From Enterocloster lavalensis (lineage in GTDB: Bacteria > Bacillota > Clostridia > Lachnospirales > Lachnospiraceae): a stretch of 64,000 nucleotides of DNA. Position 1 is the first letter of the stretch, and the number at the start of each line of letters is the position of its first letter. The notes under the pieces are model-generated. The model ran no database searches. It had not been told where the DNA came from and saw nothing but the letters and a program-made list of their open reading frames with translations. Below, in pieces: positions 32,293-40,496 of the stretch. The stretch lies in contig NZ_CABJCG010000003.1 in the NCBI RefSeq assembly GCF_902364025.1, positions 248,001 to 312,000 on the forward strand, written 5' to 3'. Made by a program: the position numbers and the translations under genes.

Positions 32293-33183
32293 ATGAAAAA
32301 GTCTCTCTCCATCAACTTCACAACCCGCCAGTATATGCAGTCCGGCGATTTCGAGCTTTTTTACTACAATGACGTCAATCTGGACAAGGTTTCCACCCAC
32401 CAGCACGATTATTATGAATTTTATTTTTTCCTGGAGGGAAATGTCACCTACGAGATCGCCGACAAATGTTATGTGCTGGAGTACGGCGATTATCTGCTCA
32501 TCCCGCCGGGGCTGCCCCACCGCCCGGTCTTTGGGGATCACGAGGGCTCTTACCGCCGTTTCGTGCTGTGGATCAGCCAGAGCTTTTACCGCCGTCTGCG
32601 CTCCCACGACCAGGATATGACCTACGCGGTGGACTACGCCCAGGGACACCAGACCTACCGGTTCCACACGGACTACATCACCGCTCAGGATATTCTGGGG
32701 CGGCTCACCGACATGGTGGAGGAGCTCTCCGGCGGCCGCCCCTTTTCCCGGCAGGCCGCGCCCCTGGCCGTCATGTCCTTCCTGGTCCACATCAACCGCA
32801 TTCTCTATGACAGCCTGCACCAGAAATCCGCGGTCTACGAAAATGTTCTCTACCTGAATATCTGCGATTATGTGAACCGCCATCTGGACGAAGATTTGAG
32901 CCTGGACACCCTGGCCGCGTTTTTCTATGTGAGCAAATACCACATTGCCCACATTTTCAAGGATAACATGGGGATTCCTCTCCATCAGTATATCCTGAAA
33001 AAGCGCCTCCAAGCCAGCAAAAACGCGATTCTCTCGGACCAGCCCATCAGCCGTGTTTTCCAGCAGTACGGCTTCCGGGACTACACCAGCTTTTTCCGGG
33101 CCTTTAAAAAGGAGTACGGCGTCTCGCCCAAGGAATTCCGGGAACAGCACCGCCTGCCGGAACAGCAGGACTTTACCATCTGA
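32293..33183 (+). CDS. AraC family transcriptional regulator (cupin + HTH)
   Basis: 296-aa regulator. An N-terminal cupin sensor (about 20-110) has the His-rich strand THQHDYYEFYFFLEGNV and GDYLLIPPGLPHRPVFG. The C-terminal double helix-turn-helix (about 195-290) has LDTLAAFFYVSKYHIAHIFK and ISRVFQQYGFRDYTSFFRAFKKEYG, followed by SPKEFR. It is divergent from uxuA with a 240-nt gap, so hexuronate-responsive activation of uxuA is the simplest reading. Start at 32293 with GAAGGAG. The radical SAM gene follows 19 nt downstream, likely on the same transcript. Confidence 0.88.
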   Translation: MKKSLSINFTTRQYMQSGDFELFYYNDVNLDKVSTHQHDYYEFYFFLEGNVTYEIADKCYVLEYGDYLLIPPGLPHRPVFGDHEGSYRRFVLWISQSFYRRLRSHDQDMTYAVDYAQGHQTYRFHTDYITAQDILGRLTDMVEELSGGRPFSRQAAPLAVMSFLVHINRILYDSLHQKSAVYENVLYLNICDYVNRHLDEDLSLDTLAAFFYVSKYHIAHIFKDNMGIPLHQYILKKRLQASKNAILSDQPISRVFQQYGFRDYTSFFRAFKKEYGVSPKEFREQHRLPEQQDFTI

Positions 33184-33202
33184 TAACAGGAGTAAGCAAA
33201 CT

Positions 33203-34207
33203 ATGAACGATCCCATCACACGTCAAATGTATCAATCCTGCCGCCTCTGCCCCAGAATGTGCGGCATTGACCGCAGCCGCGGCACCGGCTTCTGCGGTTG
33301 CGGCGACACGCTGCGGGCCGCCCGGGCCGCGCTGCACCAGTGGGAGGAGCCGTGTCTCTCCGGGGCCGAAGGGCAGCCGGGCGGCAGCGGCACCGTGTTT
33401 TTCTCCGGCTGCACCCTGCGCTGCCTCTTCTGCCAGAACTACCGCATCAGCAGCGAAAACTTCGGCAAGGAACTGACTCCGGATCAGCTGGCCGCCGTGT
33501 TCCTGGACCTACAGGCCCAGGGCGCGCACAATCTCAATCTGGTCACCGCCACACAGTATCTGCCGGATATTCTCGAAGCCCTGGACCAGGTCAAGGACCG
33601 CCTGCACATCCCCGTTGTCTACAACTGCGGCGGCTACGAGCGCCTGGAGACGGTCAAAGCGCTGGCGCCCTACGTGGATATCTGGCTTCCCGACTTCAAA
33701 TACTTTGACAACCGGCTGGCCGCCAAATACTCCAAGGCCCCCGATTACTTTGAGACCGCCGCCGCGGCCATCGGCCAGATGATCGCCCAGACCGGACCGC
33801 CGGTCTACGATATCCCCCGCCCGGCGTCCGACTCCCGCCCGGCGTCCGACTCCCGGCCCCTCAGCGCTCCCGCAACGAAAACGAGCGGAGCCGCCGCTCC
33901 GCTCATGAAAAAAGGCGTTATCATCCGCCACATGGTCCTGCCCTCCCACCGGCGCGACTCCATCGCCCTGCTGCGCTGGATCAAAGAACACTACCCCGAC
34001 GGCCATTATCTGATCAGCCTGATGAGCCAGTACACGCCCTTTTTCCACAGCAAGGACTACCCTGAGTTAAACCGCCGCATCACCACCTACGAGTATAACC
34101 AGGTGGTGGACGAGGCCATCGCACTGGGCCTCACCGACGGCTTCATGCAGGAAAAAAGCAGCGCGAAGGAGGAGTATACGCCCCCCTTTGACCTGGAAGG
34201 GCTGTAG
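33203..34207 (+). CDS. PflX-like radical SAM protein
   Basis: 334-aa member of the radical SAM group of COG1313 (PflX), of unknown substrate. The [4Fe-4S] site is GCTLRCLFCQNY (CxxxCxxC) at about residue 71. An N-terminal cysteine cluster (CRLCPRMCGID, CGC) precedes it, as in pyruvate-formate-lyase-activating relatives. Residues about 205-235 are a proline/serine/alanine-rich insert that includes an exact 18-bp tandem duplication coding RPASDS twice (33816-33851). Conserved segments outside the insert are normal, so the insert probably sits in a surface loop. AGGAG lies upstream. Directly follows the AraC gene. Confidence 0.85.
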   Translation: MNDPITRQMYQSCRLCPRMCGIDRSRGTGFCGCGDTLRAARAALHQWEEPCLSGAEGQPGGSGTVFFSGCTLRCLFCQNYRISSENFGKELTPDQLAAVFLDLQAQGAHNLNLVTATQYLPDILEALDQVKDRLHIPVVYNCGGYERLETVKALAPYVDIWLPDFKYFDNRLAAKYSKAPDYFETAAAAIGQMIAQTGPPVYDIPRPASDSRPASDSRPLSAPATKTSGAAAPLMKKGVIIRHMVLPSHRRDSIALLRWIKEHYPDGHYLISLMSQYTPFFHSKDYPELNRRITTYEYNQVVDEAIALGLTDGFMQEKSSAKEEYTPPFDLEGL

Positions 34208-34222
34208 GGGCGTTGGCGGCCC

Positions 34223-34489
34223 GGTGCTCCTGCCTTCCGGCTCCCCAGTACGCCCAGCCCGAGGCCCCCACTTTGCGGCCCCCCGGGCCTCCCGGGCCGC
34301 TGCTTCCGCCTTTCGGCTCCCCGGGCCTCCCAGCCCGCTGCTTCCGCCTTCCGGCTCCCCGGGACGCCCAGCCCGCTGCTTCCGCCTTCCGGCTCCCCGG
34401 GCCACCCAGCCCGGTGCCTCCTGCCTTCCGGCTCCCCAGGACGCCCAGCCCGTCTCCCCCGCCTTCCGGCTCCCCAGGCCGCCCAGCCC
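34223..34489. repeat. Seven 38-bp GC-rich tandem repeats
   Basis: Units start at 34223, 34261, 34299, 34337, 34375, 34413 and 34452. The best-conserved core is GCTTCCGCCTTCCGGCTCCC, and units end CCCAGCCC. Fills the gap between two convergent stop codons. Repetitive reading frames on the minus strand are a by-product of the repeat and not genes. Confidence 0.85.
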
Positions 34490-34512
34490 GCCTCTCCCGT
34501 CAACTCACCCCA

Positions 34513-35514
34513 TCAATACCGCTTCCACAACTCCTCCCGGTCCGCCGGGTACACGATTCCCATCTGCCGGCGCGCCTCGTCCATTACCTCCATCTCCATC
34601 AGCGAGAATTGGTTGTTCGCCGCGGCCGTTTTCCCGCCCTCCATCAGGCGCAGCCATTCCCGCACCTCCGGCAGCATGGTGTCCTCGCGGCCTTCCGGCG
34701 TCAGAATCTCCTCCTCACCGTTCCGGTACCAGATCACGATCCGGCTGGGGTTTGTTAAGTCGCCCTCGATCACCATGGTGGCCTCCTCGCCCTGAATCTG
34801 GCAGGGACAGCGGTTGGTGGTGATCTTGGAGTACAGCAGCTCCGCCTGCATTCCCTTGTAGGAGGCCAGGATCGTCCCCGCCCCGTCCACACCGTTCTCC
34901 AGGAAAACGGCGTCCGCCGTCACCCGCTCCGGCCGCCCGAACAGCTTCACCAGCATGTGCACGCAGTACACGCCGATGTCCATCAGCGCTCCATTGGAAA
35001 ACCTCGGATCAAAGGCATTTTCCACCACGCCCGCCCGGAACTTGTCGTAGCGGGAGGAGTATTTGGCGTACTGCAGGCTGACGCGGCGGATGGTCCCCAG
35101 CTTATTTAAGTTGTCTCCGATCAGGCCGAAGGCCGGGATAAAGGCGGAGCGCATCGCCTCCATGAACACCAGGTCCTTCTCATCCGCAATCTCCAACAGC
35201 CGCTCCAGTTCCCGCCGGTTGCTGGTCACCGTCTTCTCGCACAGCACATGCTTGCCGTGGGTCAGCATCAGCGCCGCCTGCTCAAAATGCAGACTGTTGG
35301 GACTGGCGATATAGACCGCGTCCACATCCTCCGCCTCCGCCAACTCAGTCAGAGAGTCCGTATAACGGTCCGCTCCCCACTGGGCCGCATATTCCCGGGC
35401 CTTTTCCACATTTCGGGAATACGCTGCACAATAGTGCAGCCCCTCGCATTTCTTCGCCGCCTCTAAAAACCAGTTCACCACAAAATTTGTCCCTATTGTC
35501 GCATAACGAATCAT
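34513..35514 (-). CDS. Gfo/Idh/MocA family oxidoreductase
   Basis: 333-aa NAD(P)-dependent oxidoreductase of sugar or polyol type. N-terminal Rossmann domain (RYATIGTNFVVNWFLEAA; VYIASPNSLHFEQA; GKHVLCEKTVTSN, where EK.. is the catalytic lysine motif), then the C-terminal substrate domain (GALMDIGVYCVHMLVKLFG, the DxxxxxxH signature with the active-site histidine). The N-terminal loop GTNFVVN is less glycine-rich than in most members but fits the YcjS/IolG-like subgroup. GGAAGG precedes the ATG. The substrate cannot be told. Confidence 0.88.
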   Translation of the reverse strand: MIRYATIGTNFVVNWFLEAAKKCEGLHYCAAYSRNVEKAREYAAQWGADRYTDSLTELAEAEDVDAVYIASPNSLHFEQAALMLTHGKHVLCEKTVTSNRRELERLLEIADEKDLVFMEAMRSAFIPAFGLIGDNLNKLGTIRRVSLQYAKYSSRYDKFRAGVVENAFDPRFSNGALMDIGVYCVHMLVKLFGRPERVTADAVFLENGVDGAGTILASYKGMQAELLYSKITTNRCPCQIQGEEATMVIEGDLTNPSRIVIWYRNGEEEILTPEGREDTMLPEVREWLRLMEGGKTAAANNQFSLMEMEVMDEARRQMGIVYPADREELWKRY

Positions 35515-35580
35515 TTTCCCATTTCCTTCCTTTTTCTCAATCCTTTATTAAACATCCATTCCCCGCGGGCTTTTGCGCGG

Positions 35581-36123
35581 TCACTCTTTCACCAGACTAA
35601 GCTCCCGGCCCTGGGCGTCCCTGAGCGAAAAGTCCGCGTCCGGGTCTCCTTTTCCCCAGCAGTAGACGATCCGAACGCCACCGTACTGCAGTTCCTCCAT
35701 CTCCTGTTCCCCAAACGATACTTTCGCCACGTCCTGATCCGCAATCACGCCGTAGCAGAGATACCAGTCCCCTTTCCTGTACGGACAGTACAGCAAATGG
35801 GCCCTGCTCCCGCCGCTCTCCACCGGCCCGGATTCCCTGGCTGGAAGGTAACCGAACACCGCCTCCGCCCGGTAGAGACCGAAGGTTTTTTTCACAGCCG
35901 CACAGTCGATTTCCCCTTTTTCGCCGAGATACAAAAACAGCAGCCGGTTCTGATCCACCGCCTTCTCCCCGATCACTTCCGTGACCGTAAAGCCCTCGGC
36001 AGTTCCCACCTTCTTCTCCACCGCAACCCTGGCGTCAAAGGATGGACGGAAGATCACCAGCGCCATAAGCGCCAGACACACCAGAGAGGTCGCGACCGTT
36101 TTCCAGTTTATTCCTTTTTTCAC
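35581..36123 (-). CDS. Membrane-anchored protein of unknown function
   Basis: 180-aa protein with one N-terminal transmembrane segment (about residues 11-27, ATSLVCLALMALVIF) and an extracytoplasmic domain of about 150 residues. No family is recognised. The soluble part has two cysteines (YCPYR, LCYGV) that could form a disulfide, and a C-terminal YCWGKGDPDADFSLRDA segment. The start is GTG at 36123, with AAGGAGG 7 nt upstream. It lies 32 nt after the serpin on the same strand and is probably cotranscribed with it. Confidence 0.7.
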   Translation of the reverse strand: MKKGINWKTVATSLVCLALMALVIFRPSFDARVAVEKKVGTAEGFTVTEVIGEKAVDQNRLLFLYLGEKGEIDCAAVKKTFGLYRAEAVFGYLPARESGPVESGGSRAHLLYCPYRKGDWYLCYGVIADQDVAKVSFGEQEMEELQYGGVRIVYCWGKGDPDADFSLRDAQGRELSLVKE

Positions 36124-36155
36124 AAAAACGCCTCCTTCACACCGCGATTGCGCCT

Positions 36156-37463
36156 CTACTGCGGATTATTGCACACGCCCAAAAACAGCGGAATCCCCTG
36201 GTCGCTGATGATCCCAAATAAAAACGGACGGTTAAAATCCAACACATGCCTGCCTTCCGGGAGTCCCGCTCCTGCCATTGCGATCTCCGTATAAGCCGCG
36301 GCCTCCACTCCGTCCTCATTGACCCCGATGTGGGTCTCCTGTTTGATCCGGGAGATAAACGCCGGCTCGTCGGACATGGCCGAGAAATCCGCCTGCTCCT
36401 CAAACGCCTCCTTCACACCCATGTCCCGCAGCATATCCGCCAGTTCCAGGCTGTCCCCAAACCGGAATTTCGGCAGTGAGAGATCCATCAGGCCGCCCTG
36501 CCCGTCCCGGCGGCTGAACATCTCCTCCAGCTTACCCTTCTGCCGGATCAATTCTCCGATCTCCACACCCTCGTCCGGCAGAATCAGCATCAGCGAGCCG
36601 TTGTCCTTCATCCACAGCTCCGTGCCGGAATATCCGTCTCCCTCGTAATACGTCTGGGAAGCGTTCTTCAGGTGCATATATTCGCACCTAACCTCCTCGT
36701 TTTCCGCCGTGGTAAAGCTCCCTTCCGTGTTGGACGACTCCTCGAAACGATTGATCCACTGGCCATTAAAGTAGACGGTATTGATGATCACCAGCACATC
36801 TCTGGGCGACGTCTCCATCTGAGGCGACAGGATGCCGCCTGTGTTCTGGGAAATCCACTGTCCCATGGCAATTCCCGCCTCCGGACCGGCAAAATCCACT
36901 GGGAACACCGAAGCGTAAAAATCGTCCTGGGCAGTTTTTAGAAATCCGTCCTTAAACGCCACCCCCTGCTGAGTCCAAAGGGAATTGGCCAGCTTGAGCC
37001 GGGAATACTCGTGGTCTGTGTAGAGCAGCCGGTAAAGATTCCCGCACTGGGCGGCCAGCTCGGCCTTATCCTTCATGCCCAGCACCGCCAGCATCTCCTC
37101 CTCCGTCTTTCCCTCCGCCCCCTGAGCCGCCAAAGCCAGGGCATAGTAGAGCGACAGCGGGGAATAGTTCCGGTTCTCTGTTCCCTCCGCCAGGAGCCTG
37201 GCCGCTGAATCGTAGGAAAATGCCTGCGCCGCGCTCACAAATTCCCCGCTCACCGGATTATTCTCCCTCACCTGACTCCGGCTCTCAAAATCCTCCGCGG
37301 AAACCGCCTCCGGCTCCTTCACCTGGGTCACGCTGACGGGGTTTGTTTTCTCCGTTTTGTTTTCAGACGGCACCTCCGCATCCGTTTTTTGACCGCAGCC
37401 CGCTAACAGCGCCGCCGCCAGAAAGCCTACTGCCGCGCTGCACCATAATTGCTTTCTCATCAT
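36156..37463 (-). CDS. Serpin family lipoprotein
   Basis: 435-aa protease inhibitor of the serpin fold, exported and lipid-anchored: signal and lipobox LLAGC with Cys at about 23, then an acidic linker and the serpin core from about residue 75 (NYSPLSLYYALALAAQGAEG; NTVYFNGQWINRFEES; SLPKFRFGDSLELADMLRDMG). The hinge and reactive-centre loop run from VNEDGVEAAAYTEI to the GAGLPEGRHVLDFNRPF region, with the small-residue hinge needed for inhibition. Gut bacterial serpins inhibit host serine proteases; the target here is unknown. Divergent from the M24 peptidase gene. Confidence 0.92.
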   Translation of the reverse strand: MMRKQLWCSAAVGFLAAALLAGCGQKTDAEVPSENKTEKTNPVSVTQVKEPEAVSAEDFESRSQVRENNPVSGEFVSAAQAFSYDSAARLLAEGTENRNYSPLSLYYALALAAQGAEGKTEEEMLAVLGMKDKAELAAQCGNLYRLLYTDHEYSRLKLANSLWTQQGVAFKDGFLKTAQDDFYASVFPVDFAGPEAGIAMGQWISQNTGGILSPQMETSPRDVLVIINTVYFNGQWINRFEESSNTEGSFTTAENEEVRCEYMHLKNASQTYYEGDGYSGTELWMKDNGSLMLILPDEGVEIGELIRQKGKLEEMFSRRDGQGGLMDLSLPKFRFGDSLELADMLRDMGVKEAFEEQADFSAMSDEPAFISRIKQETHIGVNEDGVEAAAYTEIAMAGAGLPEGRHVLDFNRPFLFGIISDQGIPLFLGVCNNPQ

Positions 37464-37585
37464 AGCACTCCGCCTCCCTCACGTACATCCTTTTCTTACC
37501 ATTTTAGCAGACAAATTTCCCCAATGTATTTCTTTTTCCTTAATAAAAAACGAACAATCTGCATCCGAAATCCCGGCCTTACGAC

Positions 37586-37613
37586 TTGCATTTTTTCGCA
37601 TACGGGATATAAT
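37586..37613 (+). promoter_or_regulatory. Promoter for the M24 peptidase gene
   Basis: TTGCAT (37586-37591), 16 nt, TATAAT (37608-37613). Confidence 0.65.
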
Positions 37614-37649
37614 GAATACACATTGTAAACATAAAGGAGGACATTGCTT

Positions 37650-38729
37650 ATGGAAGAGCTGCACAGACAGCGCCTGGACCGGCTGTCACAGGCATTAAAG
37701 GAGGAAGGTCTGACCCAGATGATCGTCAGCGATCCGCTGGCCATCTGGTACTTCACCGGAGTGGACGTACAGCCGGGGGAGCGCCTGTTTGCCTTATACG
37801 CCCGCGCGGACGGCGGACACAAGCTGATCTTAAACAAGCTGTTCACCGTTGCCTGCACCGGCCTTCCCGAGGTCTGGATGACCGACACCGACGACACGGT
37901 GGGAATCCTGGCTCAGGCGGTGGACCCGTCCGCGGATATGGGAATCGACAAGAACTGGCCCGCCCGCTTTCTACTGGCCCTGATGGAGCGCAATCCCGGC
38001 GTGCGCTACGTCAATTCCTCCGGCTGTGTGGACCGTATCCGCGCCGTTAAGGATGAGGACGAGCAGGAGAAGATGCGCGCCGCCTCCCGAATCAACGACG
38101 CCTGCATGGAAGCCGCCGCCGCGTATCTCCGGGAAGGCCTGACGGAAAAGGAAGTCAGCGAGTACGTCTCAAAGCTGTACCGGGATGCGGGCTGCGAAGG
38201 TCTGTCCTTCGGCACCATCGTCTCCTTCGGCGCCCACGCCGCGGATCCCCACCACGAGCCGGACAACACGGCATTGAAAAAGGGCGACTGCATCGTGATC
38301 GACATGGGCTGCCGCAAGGACCGGTACTGCTCCGACATGACCCGCACCTTCTTTTGCGGGGAGCCGGAACCGGAATATGCGGCCATCCACGACCTGGTCC
38401 GGGAGGCCAATGAAAAGGCCGAGGCTATGATCCGCCCCGGCGTGCGCTTCTGCGACATCGACCGCACCGCCAGGGAGCACATCGAGGCGGGCGGCTACGG
38501 CCCATACTTTACCCACCGCCTGGGCCACTCCATCGGGCTGGAGGACCACGAGTTCGGCGACGTCAGCTCCGCCAACACCGACACGGTAAAAGCCGGAATG
38601 ACCTTTTCCGTGGAACCGGGCGTGTACCTGCCCGGCAGATTCGGCGTCCGCGTGGAGGACCTGGTGCTGGTCACGGAAAACGGCTGTGAAATCCTGAACC
38701 ACGTGGAAAAGCGCTGGAAAACCGTCTGA
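37650..38729 (+). CDS. M24 family aminopeptidase (Xaa-Pro type)
   Basis: 359-aa metallopeptidase. An N-terminal creatinase-like domain (about 1-125) is followed by the pita-bread catalytic domain. The metal ligands are all present: Asp-Asp in IDMGCRKDRYCSDMTRTFF, His in HRLGHSIGLEDHE, Glu in SVEPGVYLPG, and Glu in GVRVEDLVLV. Removes N-terminal residues before proline; whether it is strict prolidase or aminopeptidase cannot be told. Start at 37650 with AGGAGG 9 nt upstream. A 26-bp duplication follows its stop codon. Confidence 0.93.
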   Translation: MEELHRQRLDRLSQALKEEGLTQMIVSDPLAIWYFTGVDVQPGERLFALYARADGGHKLILNKLFTVACTGLPEVWMTDTDDTVGILAQAVDPSADMGIDKNWPARFLLALMERNPGVRYVNSSGCVDRIRAVKDEDEQEKMRAASRINDACMEAAAAYLREGLTEKEVSEYVSKLYRDAGCEGLSFGTIVSFGAHAADPHHEPDNTALKKGDCIVIDMGCRKDRYCSDMTRTFFCGEPEPEYAAIHDLVREANEKAEAMIRPGVRFCDIDRTAREHIEAGGYGPYFTHRLGHSIGLEDHEFGDVSSANTDTVKAGMTFSVEPGVYLPGRFGVRVEDLVLVTENGCEILNHVEKRWKTV

Positions 38730-38741
38730 CCGGCCTGGCCC

Positions 38742-38793
38742 GCACCAGCCGCCGCGTTCCGCCCAGCGCACCAGCCGCCCCGTACCGCCCAGC
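38742..38793. repeat. 26-bp direct repeat, two copies
   Basis: Units 38742-38767 and 38768-38793 (GCACCAGCCGCC...CCGCCCAGC) differ at a few central bases. Another GC-rich duplication placed right after a stop codon, as at 34223. Confidence 0.7.
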
Positions 38794-38853
38794 GCGCAGG
38801 CCATCCCACGCCGCCCGCAACACTTCATAACGCTTAATTTTTTGCACAACGAG

Positions 38854-39489
38854 AAGGCGAGTACCGAATGATCATTTCCATTTCGATACTCGCCTTTAAA
38901 CTACATCGTCCATTGGACTAAGCCTCACTTTTCTTTAGATTGTCGTGTGCTTCTCTATATGAAATTGTGACTCCGATCTACGTTTGCTACTCTGTCCATT
39001 TTTTCTTGCATTCCGTTTCACTTCTGATCAATTTTCTCATTTCATTCATGCTCTGCTATCCGGTATCTCTGTTCATCCTAATACCACTTTCTCGTCATGA
39101 TACTAAAACAATCATTTTTGATACTCTGTCGATAACGTTTGGAAATTTTCTCATCCGTTACTTCTGCGAATGCTCGTCTAACAGTATTCTAATTTAAATC
39201 CAATTCATTAACTGTGACGTTCTTCCAGTTTCAACTCTCAAATGTTTACGAACATTGTCTCATTGTGCACTGCATTGAATCAATTACATTTAACTTTATT
39301 GTTTTAAATCTTGCTCTGCTGGACATTTCACTTGGTAGATTGGTTTTTCCTGGTTTCGTTTATGAACTTCTCATATAAACGAAACTAAATTAAGTTCTTC
39401 GGCGGTCCGTACCTCCTTTGCTTAGATTTTTGTAGCTGGTATGTGAACTGCTCCTGCAGTTCGTTTCTTTTTTCTTCTGTTCTTTTGAT
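38854..39489 (-). ncRNA. Candidate large structured RNA (about 0.64 kb)
   Basis: An AT-rich, non-coding block starts about 7 nt after a perfect minus-strand promoter and ends at a long hairpin (AAGGCGAGTA.../TACTCGCCTT, 38854-38898). In between, transcript-strand hairpins include GAACTGC/GCAGTTC (5' end), GTTTCGTTTA/TAAACGAAAC, AATGTT/AACATT, ATGAT/ATCAT, GGTAT/ATACC and GTCC/GGAC. GAACTT and AAGTTC interleave with the second of these, which allows a pseudoknot. No frame exceeds short fragments with ribosome sites. Length and promoter strength resemble large ornate RNAs of Firmicutes such as ROOL, but I could not compare it with any model. The opposite strand carries a weak T-rich reading frame (38940-39197), rejected. 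Confidence 0.5.
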
Positions 39490-39495
39490 AGCTTT

Positions 39496-39524
39496 ATTAT
39501 AGCCAAACCTTCTCGATTTGTCAA
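39496..39524 (-). promoter_or_regulatory. Perfect consensus promoter for the large RNA candidate
   Basis: Minus strand TTGACA (39519-39524), exactly 17 nt, TATAAT (39496-39501). It has no gene behind it, only the non-coding block. Confidence 0.8.
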
Positions 39525-39651
39525 TGCTTTTATGCTTTTTTAATACTATTTTTAGTTTCTTTTTAAGTTGATGTAATTTAATGTAATTGTTGTTATTTTC
39601 TCATATTGTTTATACATTTATTTGGCCTATTTCCGTAAATTATCAGAATAT

Positions 39652-40356
39652 TCACAGATTTGCCGCGCCCGACTCCTCCTCATTCTCAGCGAGGCAGGTT
39701 AACTGCTCCGGCACCAGCTTTTCCCCGCGGGCAAGGGAATGGATCCGTCCGATGAAGAAATGGGATATGGGGCCCACCACCAGGGCGGCCGCCACCGTGC
39801 CCTCCCGGATCCCCAGAATTTTCCCGGTAGCCGCCACGGACAGCACCGCCGCCGCCAACACCAGAATCAGGTCAAAGGCCCGCTTCACATGCCCGAAATG
39901 CAGGCCGAACCTGCGGACGATGGCCCGCACCAGGCCCTCCCCCGGAAGAATCAACACATCGGGAACCACCTCCAGCGCGATGCCAAGCCCCAGAAATACG
40001 CAGCCCGCCGCCAGCACCACCACGCTGCTCAGGTAAGAGCGCACCGGCCAGAAGGAAAACAGCCTGCTCCACCCGTCGATGCAGGCCGAAAACAACAGTG
40101 CCGAAGGCAGCTGCAACAGCTGGACCCGCTCAAAATCCCTGCCCAGAATCACGGCCTGCAGCCCGAACATAAGGGTGTTGACCATCATGGTGAAGGTTCC
40201 CAGGGAAAAGGGGAACAAAAAGGTCAGCACAAAAGCAGGGCTCGTAACAGGAGAAGTTCCGAGCCCTGCTTTTGTGATCAGGCTGATTCCCAGCGCGCTG
40301 GCGATCACGCCGGCCATAAACATCGTGTATCGTTTTATCATATCCGGATTTTTCAC
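39652..40356 (-). CDS. YczE/YyaS-type integral membrane protein
   Basis: 234-aa membrane protein with five or six helices, matching the YczE/YyaS (DUF6198) group of unknown function. Characteristic: ALGISLITKAGLGTSPVTSP near the start, the polar LQLPSALLFSACIDGWSRLF, and a later GPISHFFIGRI. The start is taken as GTG at 40356, because AGGAG is 8 nt upstream; the GTG three codons earlier overlaps that site. The strong consensus promoter of the RNA candidate begins about 130 nt downstream of its stop. Confidence 0.78.
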   Translation of the reverse strand: MKNPDMIKRYTMFMAGVIASALGISLITKAGLGTSPVTSPAFVLTFLFPFSLGTFTMMVNTLMFGLQAVILGRDFERVQLLQLPSALLFSACIDGWSRLFSFWPVRSYLSSVVVLAAGCVFLGLGIALEVVPDVLILPGEGLVRAIVRRFGLHFGHVKRAFDLILVLAAAVLSVAATGKILGIREGTVAAALVVGPISHFFIGRIHSLARGEKLVPEQLTCLAENEEESGAANL

Positions 40357-40418
40357 AGCGATCACTCCTAAAAATTATTTATACTAACTAAATTTTTTTT
40401 CCATTTAATCATACCATT

Positions 40419-40465
40419 AAAAATCAGCCTCCACAATGGGCAATCCTGCCCAAATGGAGGCTGAT
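40419..40465 (-). terminator. Terminator of pssA
   Basis: Minus-strand ATCAGCCTCCA/TGGAGGCTGAT stem with inner GGGCA/TGCCC, then TTTTT, 32 nt after the pssA stop. Confidence 0.85.
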
Positions 40466-40496
40466 CATTCAGCACTTATGCACAATATTTTTTAGG

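Noticed and set aside
34067..34503. Minus-strand frames rich in Gly, Arg and Pro
   Set aside because: They are by-products of the 38-bp repeat units; no start signal.
38940..39197. 85-codon plus-strand frame in the AT-rich block
   Set aside because: Low-complexity, T-rich, no ATG with ribosome site, and antisense to the RNA candidate with its consensus promoter.
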